Position numbers and translations under genes: made by a program
The notes under the pieces: generated by a model
The model's database searches: none
Told to the model about the DNA's origin: nothing
What the model saw: only the letters and a program-made list of their open reading frames with translations
Assembly: GCA_025201705.1 (NCBI GenBank)
Contig: MU617144.1
Span: forward strand, 1 to 21,706
Source of the DNA: Dissophora ornata
Lineage: Eukaryota; Mortierellomycota; Mortierellomycetes; Mortierellales; Mortierellaceae
Reading direction: 5' to 3'
Length of the DNA stretch: 21,706 nt
Shown here: piece by piece, positions 1-11,092 of the stretch
Layout of the letters: each line of letters opens with the position of its first letter
Position numbering within the stretch: the stretch's first letter is position 1

Positions 1-3000
1 CCCTCGTTGATATCCGCTGGCTGATTGGCATACTTGCTGACCTTATTTGACTTTGAGGCAGCCGACGACGATCCTGACGACGAAGATGCACCGGACAAGT
101 TACCTGGATTGAACTGCTGTTGCTGCTGTTGCCTTTGCTGTTGCTGCTGGTACTGAAGATGCAGCAGCAGTTGATCTTCATCGTCAATAGACTCCTGCAT
201 ATATGCTTCAGAATCGGAGACCATTGTTGCGACCACTCGCTTTCCATTATAGCTGTCCAGTCCATCATCGCCTTCGCCAGAGTATTCTCTGCCTGCAGCC
301 ACCATTCCAGTACTAGGACCCGCAGCAGTGTTAGACCCAAATATCTCGTCCGCATGCTCCAACAGGACTTGTGTTCCAACGCCGACCTTGGTTCCAATCT
401 TGAGTGCCTCCAACGTCGTGGCACGGGTGAAGGCCTGACCACCCTTCTGAAGTCCTCGGATGATGTGCCCGTCGCGCTTATATTGTTCAATTGGCAATAG
501 CACCAAGTCAGCAATGCCTGATCCCAGGTTGACCAAAGATCGGATCGGCGTCAATCCCGAGACCATGTGAGGAACTTGAGTTGACCGGATGTGAGGCAAC
601 CAAGCCGATAGTAGTTCTTGACCCATCTTTGCAAAGCCGTTGATGCCATGGAGTCGAACTTCCTGGAGTGTCATCTCGGCAGCATCTAGATGGAAAAAGT
701 TCATCAGCTCCACAAAGTTGCCGCCTGTGAGACCAGTGTAATCGACGTGCTTGGGCTTGTAGTCCACTTTGACTGAGATCTCGCCCATTTTGATCGATTC
801 TATTGAGGTAGTTATGAATAGAGAAGGCAATACTCACATCAGAAACAAGCGCGTAACAAGCCGGAAATAAAACAAAATATAAACAGAGCTGGTGATATCC
901 CTTACGGAAATACATCTCGTTCGGCTTTTTCTTCTGGGCGTTATCAGGAGCAGAAACCGCGCCTTCAGGCTGCAAGTCGTCTGAAGAAGTCGTTCCAGTG
1001 CCAGAGCTGCTCTGGACAAAGAACTTGATCAGGAATACGAGAGCGTCCTGATCAACATACAGTCGTAGCGGCAGCACCTTAACCTTGAGTCTATGCTCTA
1101 CTGTCGTGGCACTGACAACCGGCCTCACACCGTCCAAGTCGATCCGGATCATATTCGACTGTGTCAAACGCGGTGTTGCGGTATGGGAGTCCTGCCGTTG
1201 ATGCGACAGGAATTTGTGCCAGAGCGAGCTCTTCAAGTTATCGATAATCTCAAATTGCTTGACCCGCATGGAGAGATGCGAGGCCATCTCGACTCCTGGC
1301 ATGTAATCCTCAAAGTCGAGGCGCACCTTGTCCGCATTGAACTCTATCATGGCTGCCTTGGAGCGCTCCAGTTTCTTTTTGCGCTTGTGCGTGTCTTGAT
1401 GGCTGGTCGAGTGGTGGTGATGTTGCTGGTGCGGTGATCTCCTGCTGCCGGAAGTCGATGATGTCGACGATGGACGACCGCCATGGCCGCTCGTCTGGCT
1501 CATCACGTCCGTCTGGTAATCGCTCGTGGAATCAGCCTCAGATGATGGAGGCGAATGGTCTTTCCTATATTGACCAGCGCCAGCACCATGACCACCTGTG
1601 GGACTATGTTGCACTCCTGAGAGTCGCTCAAATATACTGGCTTCCAAGTTGGACTGTGTAGTATCCATTGTGGCGTGGATCACGTCGTTCGGGTCATAAA
1701 GTCGATTTGCGAGCTGACGCGCCTGCTTCTTCCTCTCGACTTCGTCTAATCTTGAGATCTCCCAATCCAAACCATCGTACAGCCTCCACGAAAAATTGAA
1801 GTCTCTAACGCGAAGTCGCAACTTTGCAACCGATCTAGATACCATAACGTCTCGATCAGTGTAGGCTCCGACCAAGGCGTCTAGAATAAATAAAGACAAT
1901 GGCCGCATGACTTACCTTTCGTCCTTTGCTCGTTCTTCTTCTGTTAGAACTGGGATTGAAAAGTGGTTTTCAACTACCACAAAGATAGCTTCAGGGTCCA
2001 GGACTCGGATAGTGTCCTCAGGCTGACTCTCCTTCCTCGTATGACTGCTGCCTGGTTTGACATGATCGTCCCGCCTGGCGCCTTCAAGCGACAGTCGCCC
2101 ACTCGACTTGGCATGTGTGGAGATACCGAGTGCTTGCATTTGACTGTCGACTTCCAGCTCGGCTTTGGTAGCAGATACTGGTGACTTGCCCTTCGACTGT
2201 GACTTGTAGCTTTTTTCTTTTCCCATCTGCGGCTGCTTGCCGCCACTGCTGCCACCGATATCTCCAGTTTTATACTTGCCTGTAGATTGCGAGCTGCTGA
2301 GAAGATCCGCATACACCTCGTGAAAACCATCTACATCTGGCGAATCATGCATCTGAGCCGTGAAATGGTCACTCTCGGAATCTTCTCTCTCAACAGAATA
2401 AAACCCTTCAACAAAATCCAATGTTCCTGCACCCTCCGATTCTCGGTCAAGACTCGGCTTTCGGAACGCGTCTTCATCCAGGCTCGCTACTGATATACAG
2501 ATATACAGCAGAGTGATGTAACATGTCAATTCAAATATCTTTTTGCGTTCTGCGCGTTGGTTAACCGAACATTCAGTAATGCGATCGCAGTGATTGCTCA
2601 CTTACTAAGAACGTCCTGATAGACCACATTAGATTTTGCTCTGTTGGCTGCCCGCTCGGCTTCCGCAAGGCGCTCCAAAATCCTCTTCTTTTCGATCGGC
2701 ATATCACCATTGTCACCGAGGTAGGCGGCCAGTTGCGTTAACGTCTCAAATGAATCTGAGCACGTTTCCAGATAAAAGACCTGGTTGGTGATCATCAAGT
2801 CATACAGTGGCAGTTGCCCATTCTTGCTCTTGACAGAGTTCAACTCAAAGAAAGGACACTGGCCAATTAGTGAGAAGCCGAGCGATCTCCAGAATTGACG
2901 AGATTCAATGCCCGGTCCAGAGGATCCGACACCAGGATAGTGTGGGGTCAAGACGCTTTGAGTGTGGTCGATCAAGAACAAGCTCATGTTGTAGATCTGG

Positions 3001-6000
3001 ACCTTAGACTTGAGTGTAGGAGATTCCGGTATCAATGTTGAGAACACCTGTATTCGGAGGCGATGTGAGGTTAAGACATTGGCATCACAACTGGAAATCA
3101 GTGCTTGAAATAAATATTGCAAGTTCAAGAGTTCAAACATGAATGCGGATCGAGATCTTTTACCTTCATCTTCTCAAAAGACAGGACAAATCGGGAGGGT
3201 ATATTAAGCGGCTTGTAGTCCATGCAGCACTCTGAGAGACTAACGCGGATACGGGTGCGCTGATGTGGTGGATTGTAATAAACGATGCCTAGGGGCTCGG
3301 CAAAAAAGTCCTGGACATCGTCGACGGCAGTCTGATCGATTGAGAATTTCCAAGAGACTCCTGCGAAAGCAAGGTTGGTATCATTCTCTTTGAACATGAT
3401 GACGGGGTCGAACGAAAGCAAGCTTGTCATATGAAACATTGGCCTTGGGGACTTGAGCTACATTGCGGGCATAGTGGTATCGAAAGATATATTAGTCCAT
3501 GTGCATTTCGTGACTTGACCCTTTCACTCTTAATACGAACAATATCCTAATCAAAACTTACTTTTACGTTCTTCGGTATCATTCTCGTCAACAAAAGCGC
3601 CTTAGGCTTTTGAGCTGTGATCTCCCAGAACTCCAGATCTTCGGCATCGACACTAAGGTAGGTGTCTGTACTGCCCTGGTACTTTGCAGCAGCAAACACT
3701 CTTGCCTCACCGACGTTAATCTGGTACGACTTCACACCAGGGTGAGGGTCCAGCACAGTTGCAGTAGTTGGATAATCCAGTATCACCTCGACTATAGCGT
3801 ATACAGCATGTGATTAGCATCATTATCGAATGTAGCTTGTAGCTTGCCACCTATGCTGCTAAGAATATTAGAAGAAGAGTCGTACCTGTCTGCGCAGAGA
3901 TAAGGATCGAAGCCATGGTTGGTTTGACTAGCTTCGGTTGATATTGGTATTCCCGCGGAATCCGAACTCTGGGTGTTGAAGGACTTCCCTCCGCTTGATG
4001 ACGAAGTTCCTCTCCATAGGCTGTGGATTGATCTGTTCCGTGTTCGCTTTGATCGTCTCGGAATCCACCATCAAAGCTGCCTCTGCAGCCATCCTTGAAA
4101 CCCCCATCGAGGCTACTCCGACGGTCATCACGGGTATCTGTGAACTCTGACCTTAGTTGCGAGACTCCACTTTGTGTAATGGGTGTTTGTGCTGATGGCG
4201 TCGGAGATGCCAGACTTTTTGCTGCTAGTTGCTCAGAAAAAATTGTCGCCCAGGTACCTAGATCATTTACGCGCAGCTGAAGGGTATCCAGGATCTTTTT
4301 CTCCAAGTGAACAGCGACCAGGGGAAAGTGGGTATTAACAACTAGCAACTATAAATCAATAGAACACAAGAATTAGCTGCCGTGCCCTACTGAAAGTATT
4401 AATTAATTAAGCACTGGATTCACATAATATGCATACAGATGTCTCAATGGTACGTTGCTTGAAGTGAAGAAGTTCCTCCTCTTCGTCCACGGCGTTATGA
4501 ACATTTTCTTCTCCCTCAAAAATTGCGAACGCTTGCAACGCAGGGGTTCGAGGGAAACCAGATGAAGATGGTCGCTCATAGCGTACTGGTAAGGACGCAG
4601 GTGAGTGCATGGTGATCTCAAGGTTCGGAACAGAAGAGTTCATGCCAGGAATAGGCGCAGTTTGGTTCGCTAAGGATCCAATGACAAGAATGGCCCTTGA
4701 TGTCGATTCTATTTGAGTAAACTTGGCTACAGTTAGATCCCTTGTCATATGGAGAATTCCACTATCGCAAGAACGATTTCGATTTACTACGTTCCCAGAA
4801 TTTACCGTGTGCTGGAATGACAAAGGCTGACACATTGGCAAAGTCGACTTTGATCTTGGGAGCATGTTCTTCGGCTTCTCTGCCGGAATCCAGGCCCACT
4901 CCATCGTGGATATGTGACGATCCTTTGATCACATCTGAAGATTGTGTGAGGACCAGCTTCGAGATATTGAGAGCTACGACATCGTATATCGACCGGTATT
5001 CCGGCCCAGTGTCTTTCTGACCGGCGAGTACCAGGGCCATATCTGGTACAGATATCCATAGTTGCACAGAGTTTAGACGAAGCCTCATTCTCGACTTGAC
5101 CTACAAAATAAGGTCAGACGTCAGACAAATGACGAATAAAAGATCATAGAAACGATGTGACTTCTATGGATTGTACCTTCGCAATCGTTGGAGGTCCTTC
5201 AAGGTCTTCCATGATCTGCTGCTCCATTGAACGCTGCGATGTGGTGTTTGCCTCCTCAGATTGGTCTCTTGGAGAGCTCGGCGCCTTTTGATTGGGTCCT
5301 AGAATGGCAAGTAAACACTTTTCAAGCCTCTGGAAAGTGAAGAAATCCAGGTGTATCTGCATCGGCTTAACCTCGATCGTCACATCCCGCGCGTAACCGC
5401 TTGATGACGTTGCTGCTGCCGAGTCTAAGGAGGGTATGTTTGGTCTCGAGCTATCCTTCTTTGCACCCAAATGAACTCGTATACGGACGACTTCTTTGGT
5501 GATCCCGATTGCGGCATCTTTGTCTCCTGAGCTGGATTCAGCAATAGATGCAACCTTCGGTCTATCGATGTTAGGTTGTCGCTTGCTCTTCTTAGACCGT
5601 AGCAAAAGACTGCGCTCACTCATGTAACGATCAGGCATCTGGAGTATTGGGAACTTTGAGGTCAGAGATGTCTGTAGAAGCGAGTTTTGATCAGAGTCAA
5701 ACTCGACGAGGGGTATATACTGCCCACGAGGTGGGACTCGGTATTGATCTGATACCAAATTCCAGCATGTTGTATCGAACGGTTTGGGTGCCGAGTCAAT
5801 CCACTCTGCAATCGTAAAATTGCTAAGGGTGAAGTCGATCTGCCCCTTTGTTGACTTGGCAGCTTTTTGACCACCAACATTAGTATTGATGGCAGTCCAT
5901 TGTTGATATCGAAGAATCATACTGTCCAACTCCAGCTTCAAGTGTCCAACCTTCAACGCCTCCGGGACTGGGTTCTTGAAAAAGTTGGCCTCAGTGGGAA

Positions 6001-8532
6001 TGTTCCGACGCGACTCTGGGTCTTGATACAGAACAAATATTTGGAAAGTGCTGACACGCGCCTTGAGCTTCACAGTAAGCGAAGGTGGAATACTGGAGGA
6101 TGTTCTTGTAGCATGTCCCGATGCGGCTGAGCGATTGTCATTATAGACAGATCCACCAAGAAACCTCGACGAATCCAGAAATACAGCTGGGGTCGGTGTC
6201 GTTGCTCTGAGGTTCCGCGCGTCCACGTGTCTATCGTAATCGAGTGGTCGACCCCCTGGACTCTTTGACTGAGTCGTCCTCAGTGGATCGACAGACAGAG
6301 GGCGCTGGGGAGATAAGGGTGTCTGGCTGGGAGTCGATGAAGTGCGATCGATATCCCCTGCAACCCTGCCGACATTGATTTCAGGATTATCGTTAAGCGG
6401 GGCACTATCCAAGAGCGCAAGGATCTCAAGAAGGAATGCGATCTGGTTTGGCGAAAGGGCGATGAAAATAGAGCGTATGTGAAAATCAATGTCTAGCAAC
6501 GACTTGGTTGTCGTCTGAGCCTGCGATGCGATGGAGCCTGCGACAAGCGTTGTGTTCCTTCGAATATTGACTTTGACTCGATTCTTATGCTGCAATGTCG
6601 AAAGGATCTCAGCCTCATAAAGCTCCACTGGTATCTGTTGGTTGTGGGCCGGTGATGGCCGTGTGGACGTCAATGGCGGTACCGATCTCCGGGGGATTAT
6701 CTGGGAGGCAATCATGGATTGCGATAAATTCTCTTGTGCATCTGAAAAGACATCCGTATCCGAGTCCGATTCATCTTGGTCGTCCGCTGCAGCGCTCGTG
6801 ACAGGGCCTTGTGCATGTCTAGGCGTGGGATCGGACTGTGCTACCAACTTTTCAGTCCCTCCTTGTTGCTTGATCCAAACTGAGAACCCTTTGAAGGCCA
6901 CTGTCTTGATGGACTCTGGCGAATCCTGCCAGATAACACTAGGGATAGTAGACTCCTCGAGGAGAGTAGAGGCTGATGCCGATTCCGTCCCTTGACTCGA
7001 GGAAGAGGAGGAGGATCGGATGCTTGATGCGTCCATGGCGCCAGCAGGCTGATCCCAACCCGGTGTCTCGTCCCGATAGGCGATATATGGCAACCGAATC
7101 TCCAGCTCGTACTCCAGGGTTTCTCGAGGTGCTGCTGTGGACTGGCTCCTGACTAAGGGTAAGCTAGAGCTATGACGCAGACGAATAGTCGTTCCTTTAC
7201 AGATGATCTGGATCCTTGCCATCAGCTTTTCAATCAGTTTCGCCACAAACTGGATTCCCTCACCATCGGATCCCTGGCTGCCAAGGCCATCGTTCGAAGC
7301 TTCCGTGGATCCTGACGAAGATTGGTCAGACGAGGGATTGAATATCGGCCGTGAGTTGAAGTCTCCTGGAAATCCCGAGGGTGCCTGGGTCGAATGGTTT
7401 TGAAATGTCTGAAGCAGTGATTCCTGAAGCGCTGTCTCCGTCATTCCTGAGGACTGCTGCTGTTGAAGAAAGTCATTGGCGAGGTCGACTGAAGAGGAGA
7501 GGGCCTGGTCTTCATTCTGAGAAGCAGGCTGCGCCTCCGCCGGCGCGAGTGTCACATCAATACCGTCGATCTCGAGCACACATTGCCCGTTCCAGATATT
7601 GCGCCAGGGGATGGTTGCGGTGATGGATCCGATGCGCCCCTGTGTTACCGCGAGCGGAGTTCCAGCAGCGAGGTCACTCAGCGCCTATTTATGGGAGATA
7701 CAATGATGGATTAACCAAAGAGCATATTCCTCGGTCACGCGTTGCGCACAGAAAAAGAAGGTTAAGCGAGTGACAGTAGCAACTGCGGTTGCTCGCATTT
7801 GTGTAGGACCCCATAGTGCAGCACCTGCGGATCAAATCCAGGGGGCCTTTTTTGTTGTCTCAAGGCGTGATCAACAGTTTGATCTAGTATCGAACACATT
7901 TCGGCGTTGCAAAGACCGTCTCCTTGCCTCTGTGCAGTTTACTCTATGGATTTGGTGCAGACAGTGTTGCTATCACGGGACCCTGCATTGAGTAACGCGC
8001 GTTATCCATGGCCGTCGACGAGCAATGGCTGCAGCAGTGAGGTCGTTCTGCTAGTCAGGCCCAGTCACTCGATTGCCACCACGAAGCACGGACGCTGTTC
8101 AACTGTAGCAAATAACGACTGCGCCTGTTGGTTGACAAACTTCGTTTTTCGTGTATTACTCCGAGTATTCAGCCATGCCGTGCCTGCTTTAATGTTGCGG
8201 TTCCGTCTACGGACTTTGCAATTGCTCCTGTTTGTTGCTCTCTTAGTTCTTTGTCTTTGCTTCCACGAAGGACGTTTCTCTGTCGTTCCAGATATTGTTC
8301 CAGATATCGTTGTTCAATCATAACTGCGCCTTTTACTTACCCTCGTGTTGAGCTTGAGGTCTGTCAGGTGTACGATACCGTTTGAGAGCTCAATATCGAG
8401 TTTCTCCAAATCCAAGTCATCCTCCAGAAAGTGTCCGATGGCTCGTTGAAGGAGAAAACTTAGAAGACGCTTTTGAAGCCCGACAGGAACGGCTAACGAC
8501 GAGAAGAAGTTGCCGAGGCCCCAGGCCTTCAT
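1..8532 (-). CDS. ATG2: Autophagy-related protein 2 (ATG2), 5' complete, C-terminus cut by window edge
   Basis: Known role: ATG2 is a rod-like lipid-transfer protein that bridges ER exit sites and the growing phagophore, working with ATG9 and a WIPI/Atg18 partner. Inferred exons (minus strand, in order): 8532-8341, 7684-5177, 5100-4806, 4726-4437, 4348-3886, 3791-3562, 3457-3164, 3047-2606, 2489-1916, 1834-906, 799-1. All phases agree, giving 2338 codons before the edge. Residues 1 to about 115 form the chorein-type N-terminus (QKRLLSFLLQRAIGHFLEDD, then ITATIPWRNIW across the first junction). The CAD region carries ETCSDSFETL near residue 1520. The C-terminal ATG2 domain (GLTPIRSLVNLGSGIADLVL, LEALKIGTKVGVGTQVL) lies in the last exon, followed by a Gln/Ser tail. 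Ser-rich and acidic disordered blocks lie near residues 290 and 375 and between about 1570-1760 and 1850-1910. It is longer than yeast ATG2 (about 1600 aa) or human ATG2 (about 1900-2080 aa). The exon 4/5 junction (donor at 4436) is the least certain, because a second donor at 4453 also fits. The family call is firm. Confidence 0.96.
115..150 (-). repeat. CAG/CAA repeat coding for a polyglutamine tail in ATG2
   Basis: On the minus strand this codes QQQQQRQQQQQF in the ATG2 frame, followed by a Ser/Ala-rich stretch. CAG and CAA codons are mixed, so it is not a pure microsatellite. It lies downstream of the conserved C-terminal domain and is probably disordered. Confidence 0.85.
7685..8340 (-). 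other. Intron 1 of ATG2, 656 nt, no gene seen inside
   Basis: The donor is GTAAGT directly after AACACGAGG, and the acceptor is ATAAATAG before GCGCTGAGT. Both sides are phase 0 and the chorein domain reads straight across, so no exon is missing. It is 6 to 8 times longer than the other nine ATG2 introns (76-116 nt). Plus-strand open frames inside it (for example 7907-8323) show no recognisable domain. A short hairpin (AGCAAC/GTTGCT) lies at 7778-7793. Confidence 0.85.
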
Positions 8533-8991
8533 TTTGACTGTCCTGCTGCTAGAGCTGAGGTGGGGAAGGAAGGAGAATGGAGGTGTGCAATGGGACTCTG
8601 GAGACGGTTTTCGGGCTCCAAAGTGCGGCTGAAGTGAAACGAATGGGAGCGAATAGTCGGGTGTTCAAAGGTTGAGAGAGGTACAGCCTCTGTCTGGTAG
8701 AGGAGAGCGTTTCTTATTTCTCAAAAGGAATATATAGGAGAGAGGAAGAAACGAAGCAAGGAAGAGAGGGAGAGGAAGCGTGCGTTCAATTGGAGACGAC
8801 CGCAGGGCGATGCGTGGATGGAAGGAAGAGGATGAGGCAGAGGGAAGAACGAGGGAGGAAATGAAGGAGCAAGTGCAATGTAGCCTTTGCCAGGTTGCCA
8901 CTTCCTCGCTTGCCCAAGATGGAAATGACAGTCCAGAAGAGGTGAAGTCGGGCGACTGACTGGTGCACGAATAAGGTCCATTGAGACGACG
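8533..8991 (-). promoter_or_regulatory. ATG2 promoter and 5' leader
   Basis: This is the gap between the ATG2 start and the 3' end of the upstream PPR gene. Read in the ATG2 direction, about 8700-8880 is strongly C/T-rich. A TATATA element lies at 8731-8736, about 200 nt before the ATG. The leader start is not visible from sequence alone. I see no other gene here. The 98-aa and 78-aa open frames across it are low-complexity translations of the pyrimidine tract. Confidence 0.5.
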
Positions 8992-8997
8992 TTTATT
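8992..8997 (-). terminator. AATAAA polyadenylation signal of the 587-aa PPR gene
   Basis: AATAAA on the minus strand begins on the base after the TGA stop (9000-8998), which implies a very short 3' untranslated region. This is a motif match only, with no transcript evidence. Confidence 0.5.
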
Positions 8998-10965
8998 TCA
9001 ATAATGTGCATGTGCACGATGGCCGCTACGTCTCCGCTGAGCCACGCGGATCTGCTTCCTGCGCTCCGATTCTTCTAGGTTGCTTAGCCCACCCGTCTCG
9101 ATGTATTCACGCAAGTTCGGGCCCACCACATATCCAAACGACTCCATCTCCTCGATCGCGTATTTGATCCGAGGATCGTTCTCTCGTGCCAGCTTGCGTA
9201 CTAGACTTGTATAGATCGGCTCCGACGGGATTACGTTGTGGCTCTTCATCTCCTCCAGATACATAAACGCGTCTTCGTAGTTGATCTGCGTCAGACACAA
9301 TGTGATTAGCGACTGGTACGTATCCACATTGGGGTCCACACGGGCGGCTTGCATCATCATGATCACATTCTTGCCCTCTGCCATGTTCCTATCAGTGATA
9401 CATCCTGTCAGCAGCGCGTTGTATGTATCTGTATCCGTCTGAACACCCAGCAAGGGAGCTGACTCGAAAATATTCATGGCCCTTGTCAGATCCTTGCCTC
9501 GACCACAAGCCTCAATTAGAACATTAAACCCAACAACATCCACCACCTTTCCTTCCGTATGCATCTCTTTCATACAGACAAGGGCCTCTTCAATGGCCCC
9601 GGGATCGTCCAGGACCTTCAATAAACTCGTAGCGGTCAGAATGGTTGGTTTCATCCCCGATGTCCTCATGATGGATAATACATTGAACGCAGATTTGAAC
9701 TTCTTGGCTAGCGAAAATGCTTGGAGAAGCGGAGCGAAATGATATTCTTGAAAATCCATGCCATTTTCACCCATGTACTGGATCACCTCCGCAGATAACC
9801 GAGGAGCCTTCCCTTGCCCTGCGCAGTTCAGGATCAGCATACATGTCCCTTCATCCGGACAAGCACCCATCTCCTTCACTGACTTTTTCCAGCAATACTC
9901 GACCGCATTAAGCTATTATCGTAAACGACCGATCCACAGTCAATGCGTTAGTCCATTTAATCATTGTCAGGTCATTTCTTTGACATTAAGATCCACTGAG
10001 TTCGTCTACATTACCATATAATCTTCAGCAGCTCTGGCCATTAGGCTAAGGTACACAGAGGGAGGAATCCTGGATAGGCCTGCTTGAACTTCTGCCATCT
10101 TCAGCACCAAATACGCTGTTTCTGACTCGTGCAGGGTTTGTGCGAGTTGGATGATGGGTGTATAGCAGAGCAGTGTTGGGCGCACGTCGATGACTGGCTT
10201 GCCATTTTCATCCGGCTGGCCCTTTTCGTCCACGGAAACGGTCATATCTCCCAAGAGGTCCAGTGCGTGTTCCAGCTCCTGGTTTGCACAGAGTCCTTGG
10301 ATGATGATCTCGTACGAGTTCGCATTCATCGTCATTCCTGCGTCGTCGATCATGTTCCTGATCTTTTCCAGCATCACAGTTTCGCCGTGAGTTGCAGCAG
10401 CCTATGTTCATACAGTATAAACAACAAGCAAGCAAAATCAGTTCTTTTAACTATGGATTGCGGATTATACGTACAAATAATATAGCATCAATGAGCTCCG
10501 TACCCTGAGTCCAATGTTGAAGGCCGAGATGTTGGGGGGTATTCCGACAAGATCCATCTCTTCCAAGGTTCGGATGATGCCTTCTAGATCGTTGTTTCGT
10601 TCGTAAGCTTCAAGTAGCACGGAGTACGTGGTCAGATCCGGCTTGAGATTTGCGTCCATGATCTCTCGACACTTGTCAAAGATGGGTAGACATGCTTGAG
10701 GTTCTTTGACGAGAGAGATCAGCTTCTTATTGAACTTGTGGAGCGGCGTTGCAGGATATGTGTCTATGATAATGCCTCGAGAGCCTATGCTCGGGGTTCT
10801 GTGGTGAGCTGCAAAGATAGATGTAGGAAGAGACGGTGACTGTTGCTGAACGAGTGGAGTGCGGACGCTGTGCCTGGGAGCAGTGGTGGTTGAATGTGCT
10901 CGGTTGGAGTTGTAGAGAAAACACTGCAATCGAATGCTCCTGGGGACGCAGCTCCTTGTTAGCAT
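8998..10965 (-). CDS. Mitochondrial-type pentatricopeptide repeat (PPR) protein, 587 aa
   Basis: Inferred exons: 10965-10504, 10401-10015 and 9912-8998 (TGA stop). Both introns are 102 nt and phase 0, with donors GTACGG and GTAATG. PPR proteins bind RNA in mitochondria or plastids through 35-residue helical hairpins and act in transcript stability, processing or translation. The N-terminus (MLTRSCVPRSIRLQCFLYNS, then a Ser/Thr/His-rich stretch with Arg and little acid) looks like a mitochondrial presequence. PPR-type hairpins include PDLTTYSVLLEAYERNNDLE near residue 110, ANSYEIIIQGLCANQELEHA in exon 2, and in exon 3 VVGFNVLIEACGRGKDLTRA and TDTYNALLTGCITDRNMAEG. The C-terminus is basic (RRKQIRVAQRRRSGHRAHAH). 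No specific orthologue or RNA target can be named. It is divergent from the next PPR gene with 127 nt between starts. Confidence 0.9.
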
Positions 10966-11092
10966 GGTGGGTGTCTATGGTGCGCCTTGAAGATCCGATG
11001 CTGTTGTATCTGCAAAACGTCGAAGTAAATGGAAGGGTGATCTCTTCGTTTACAAACGGTCGAGAGGGGAGAGAGGGGAGAGAGGAGGCGAT
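10966..11092. promoter_or_regulatory. Short bidirectional promoter between two PPR genes
   Basis: Only 127 nt separate the two start codons, so both leaders and any promoter elements must fit here or overlap the coding ends. A purine-rich tandem repeat of GAGAGGGGA lies at 11062-11079 with a partial third copy, and is C/T-rich when read toward the minus-strand gene. No clear TATA box is seen. If the plus-strand gene really starts at 11192, the shared region is 226 nt. Confidence 0.6.

Noticed and set aside
1093..1661. Plus-strand open frames of 114 and 75 aa opposite ATG2
   Set aside because: They are antisense shadows of ATG2 exon 10, whose minus-strand frame carries conserved ATG2 sequence.
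1881..1908. Apparent acceptor TTCTAG near 1881 and an in-frame ATG at 1908 for ATG2 exon 10
   Set aside because: The preceding exon ends in phase 2, and only the TCTAG acceptor ending at 1835 restores the frame (DER joined to SVAKLRLRVRD).
7778..7845. tRNA-like hint: hairpin AGCAAC/GTTGCT and a B-box-like GGATCAAATCC
   Set aside because: The T-arm bases do not pair properly, and no A-box or acceptor stem fits at tRNA spacing.
7907..8323. 138-aa plus-strand open frame inside ATG2 intron 1
   Set aside because: Its Leu/Cys/Val-rich composition suggests a hydrophobic helix, but there is no recognisable domain, and the region lies wholly inside a well-supported intron.
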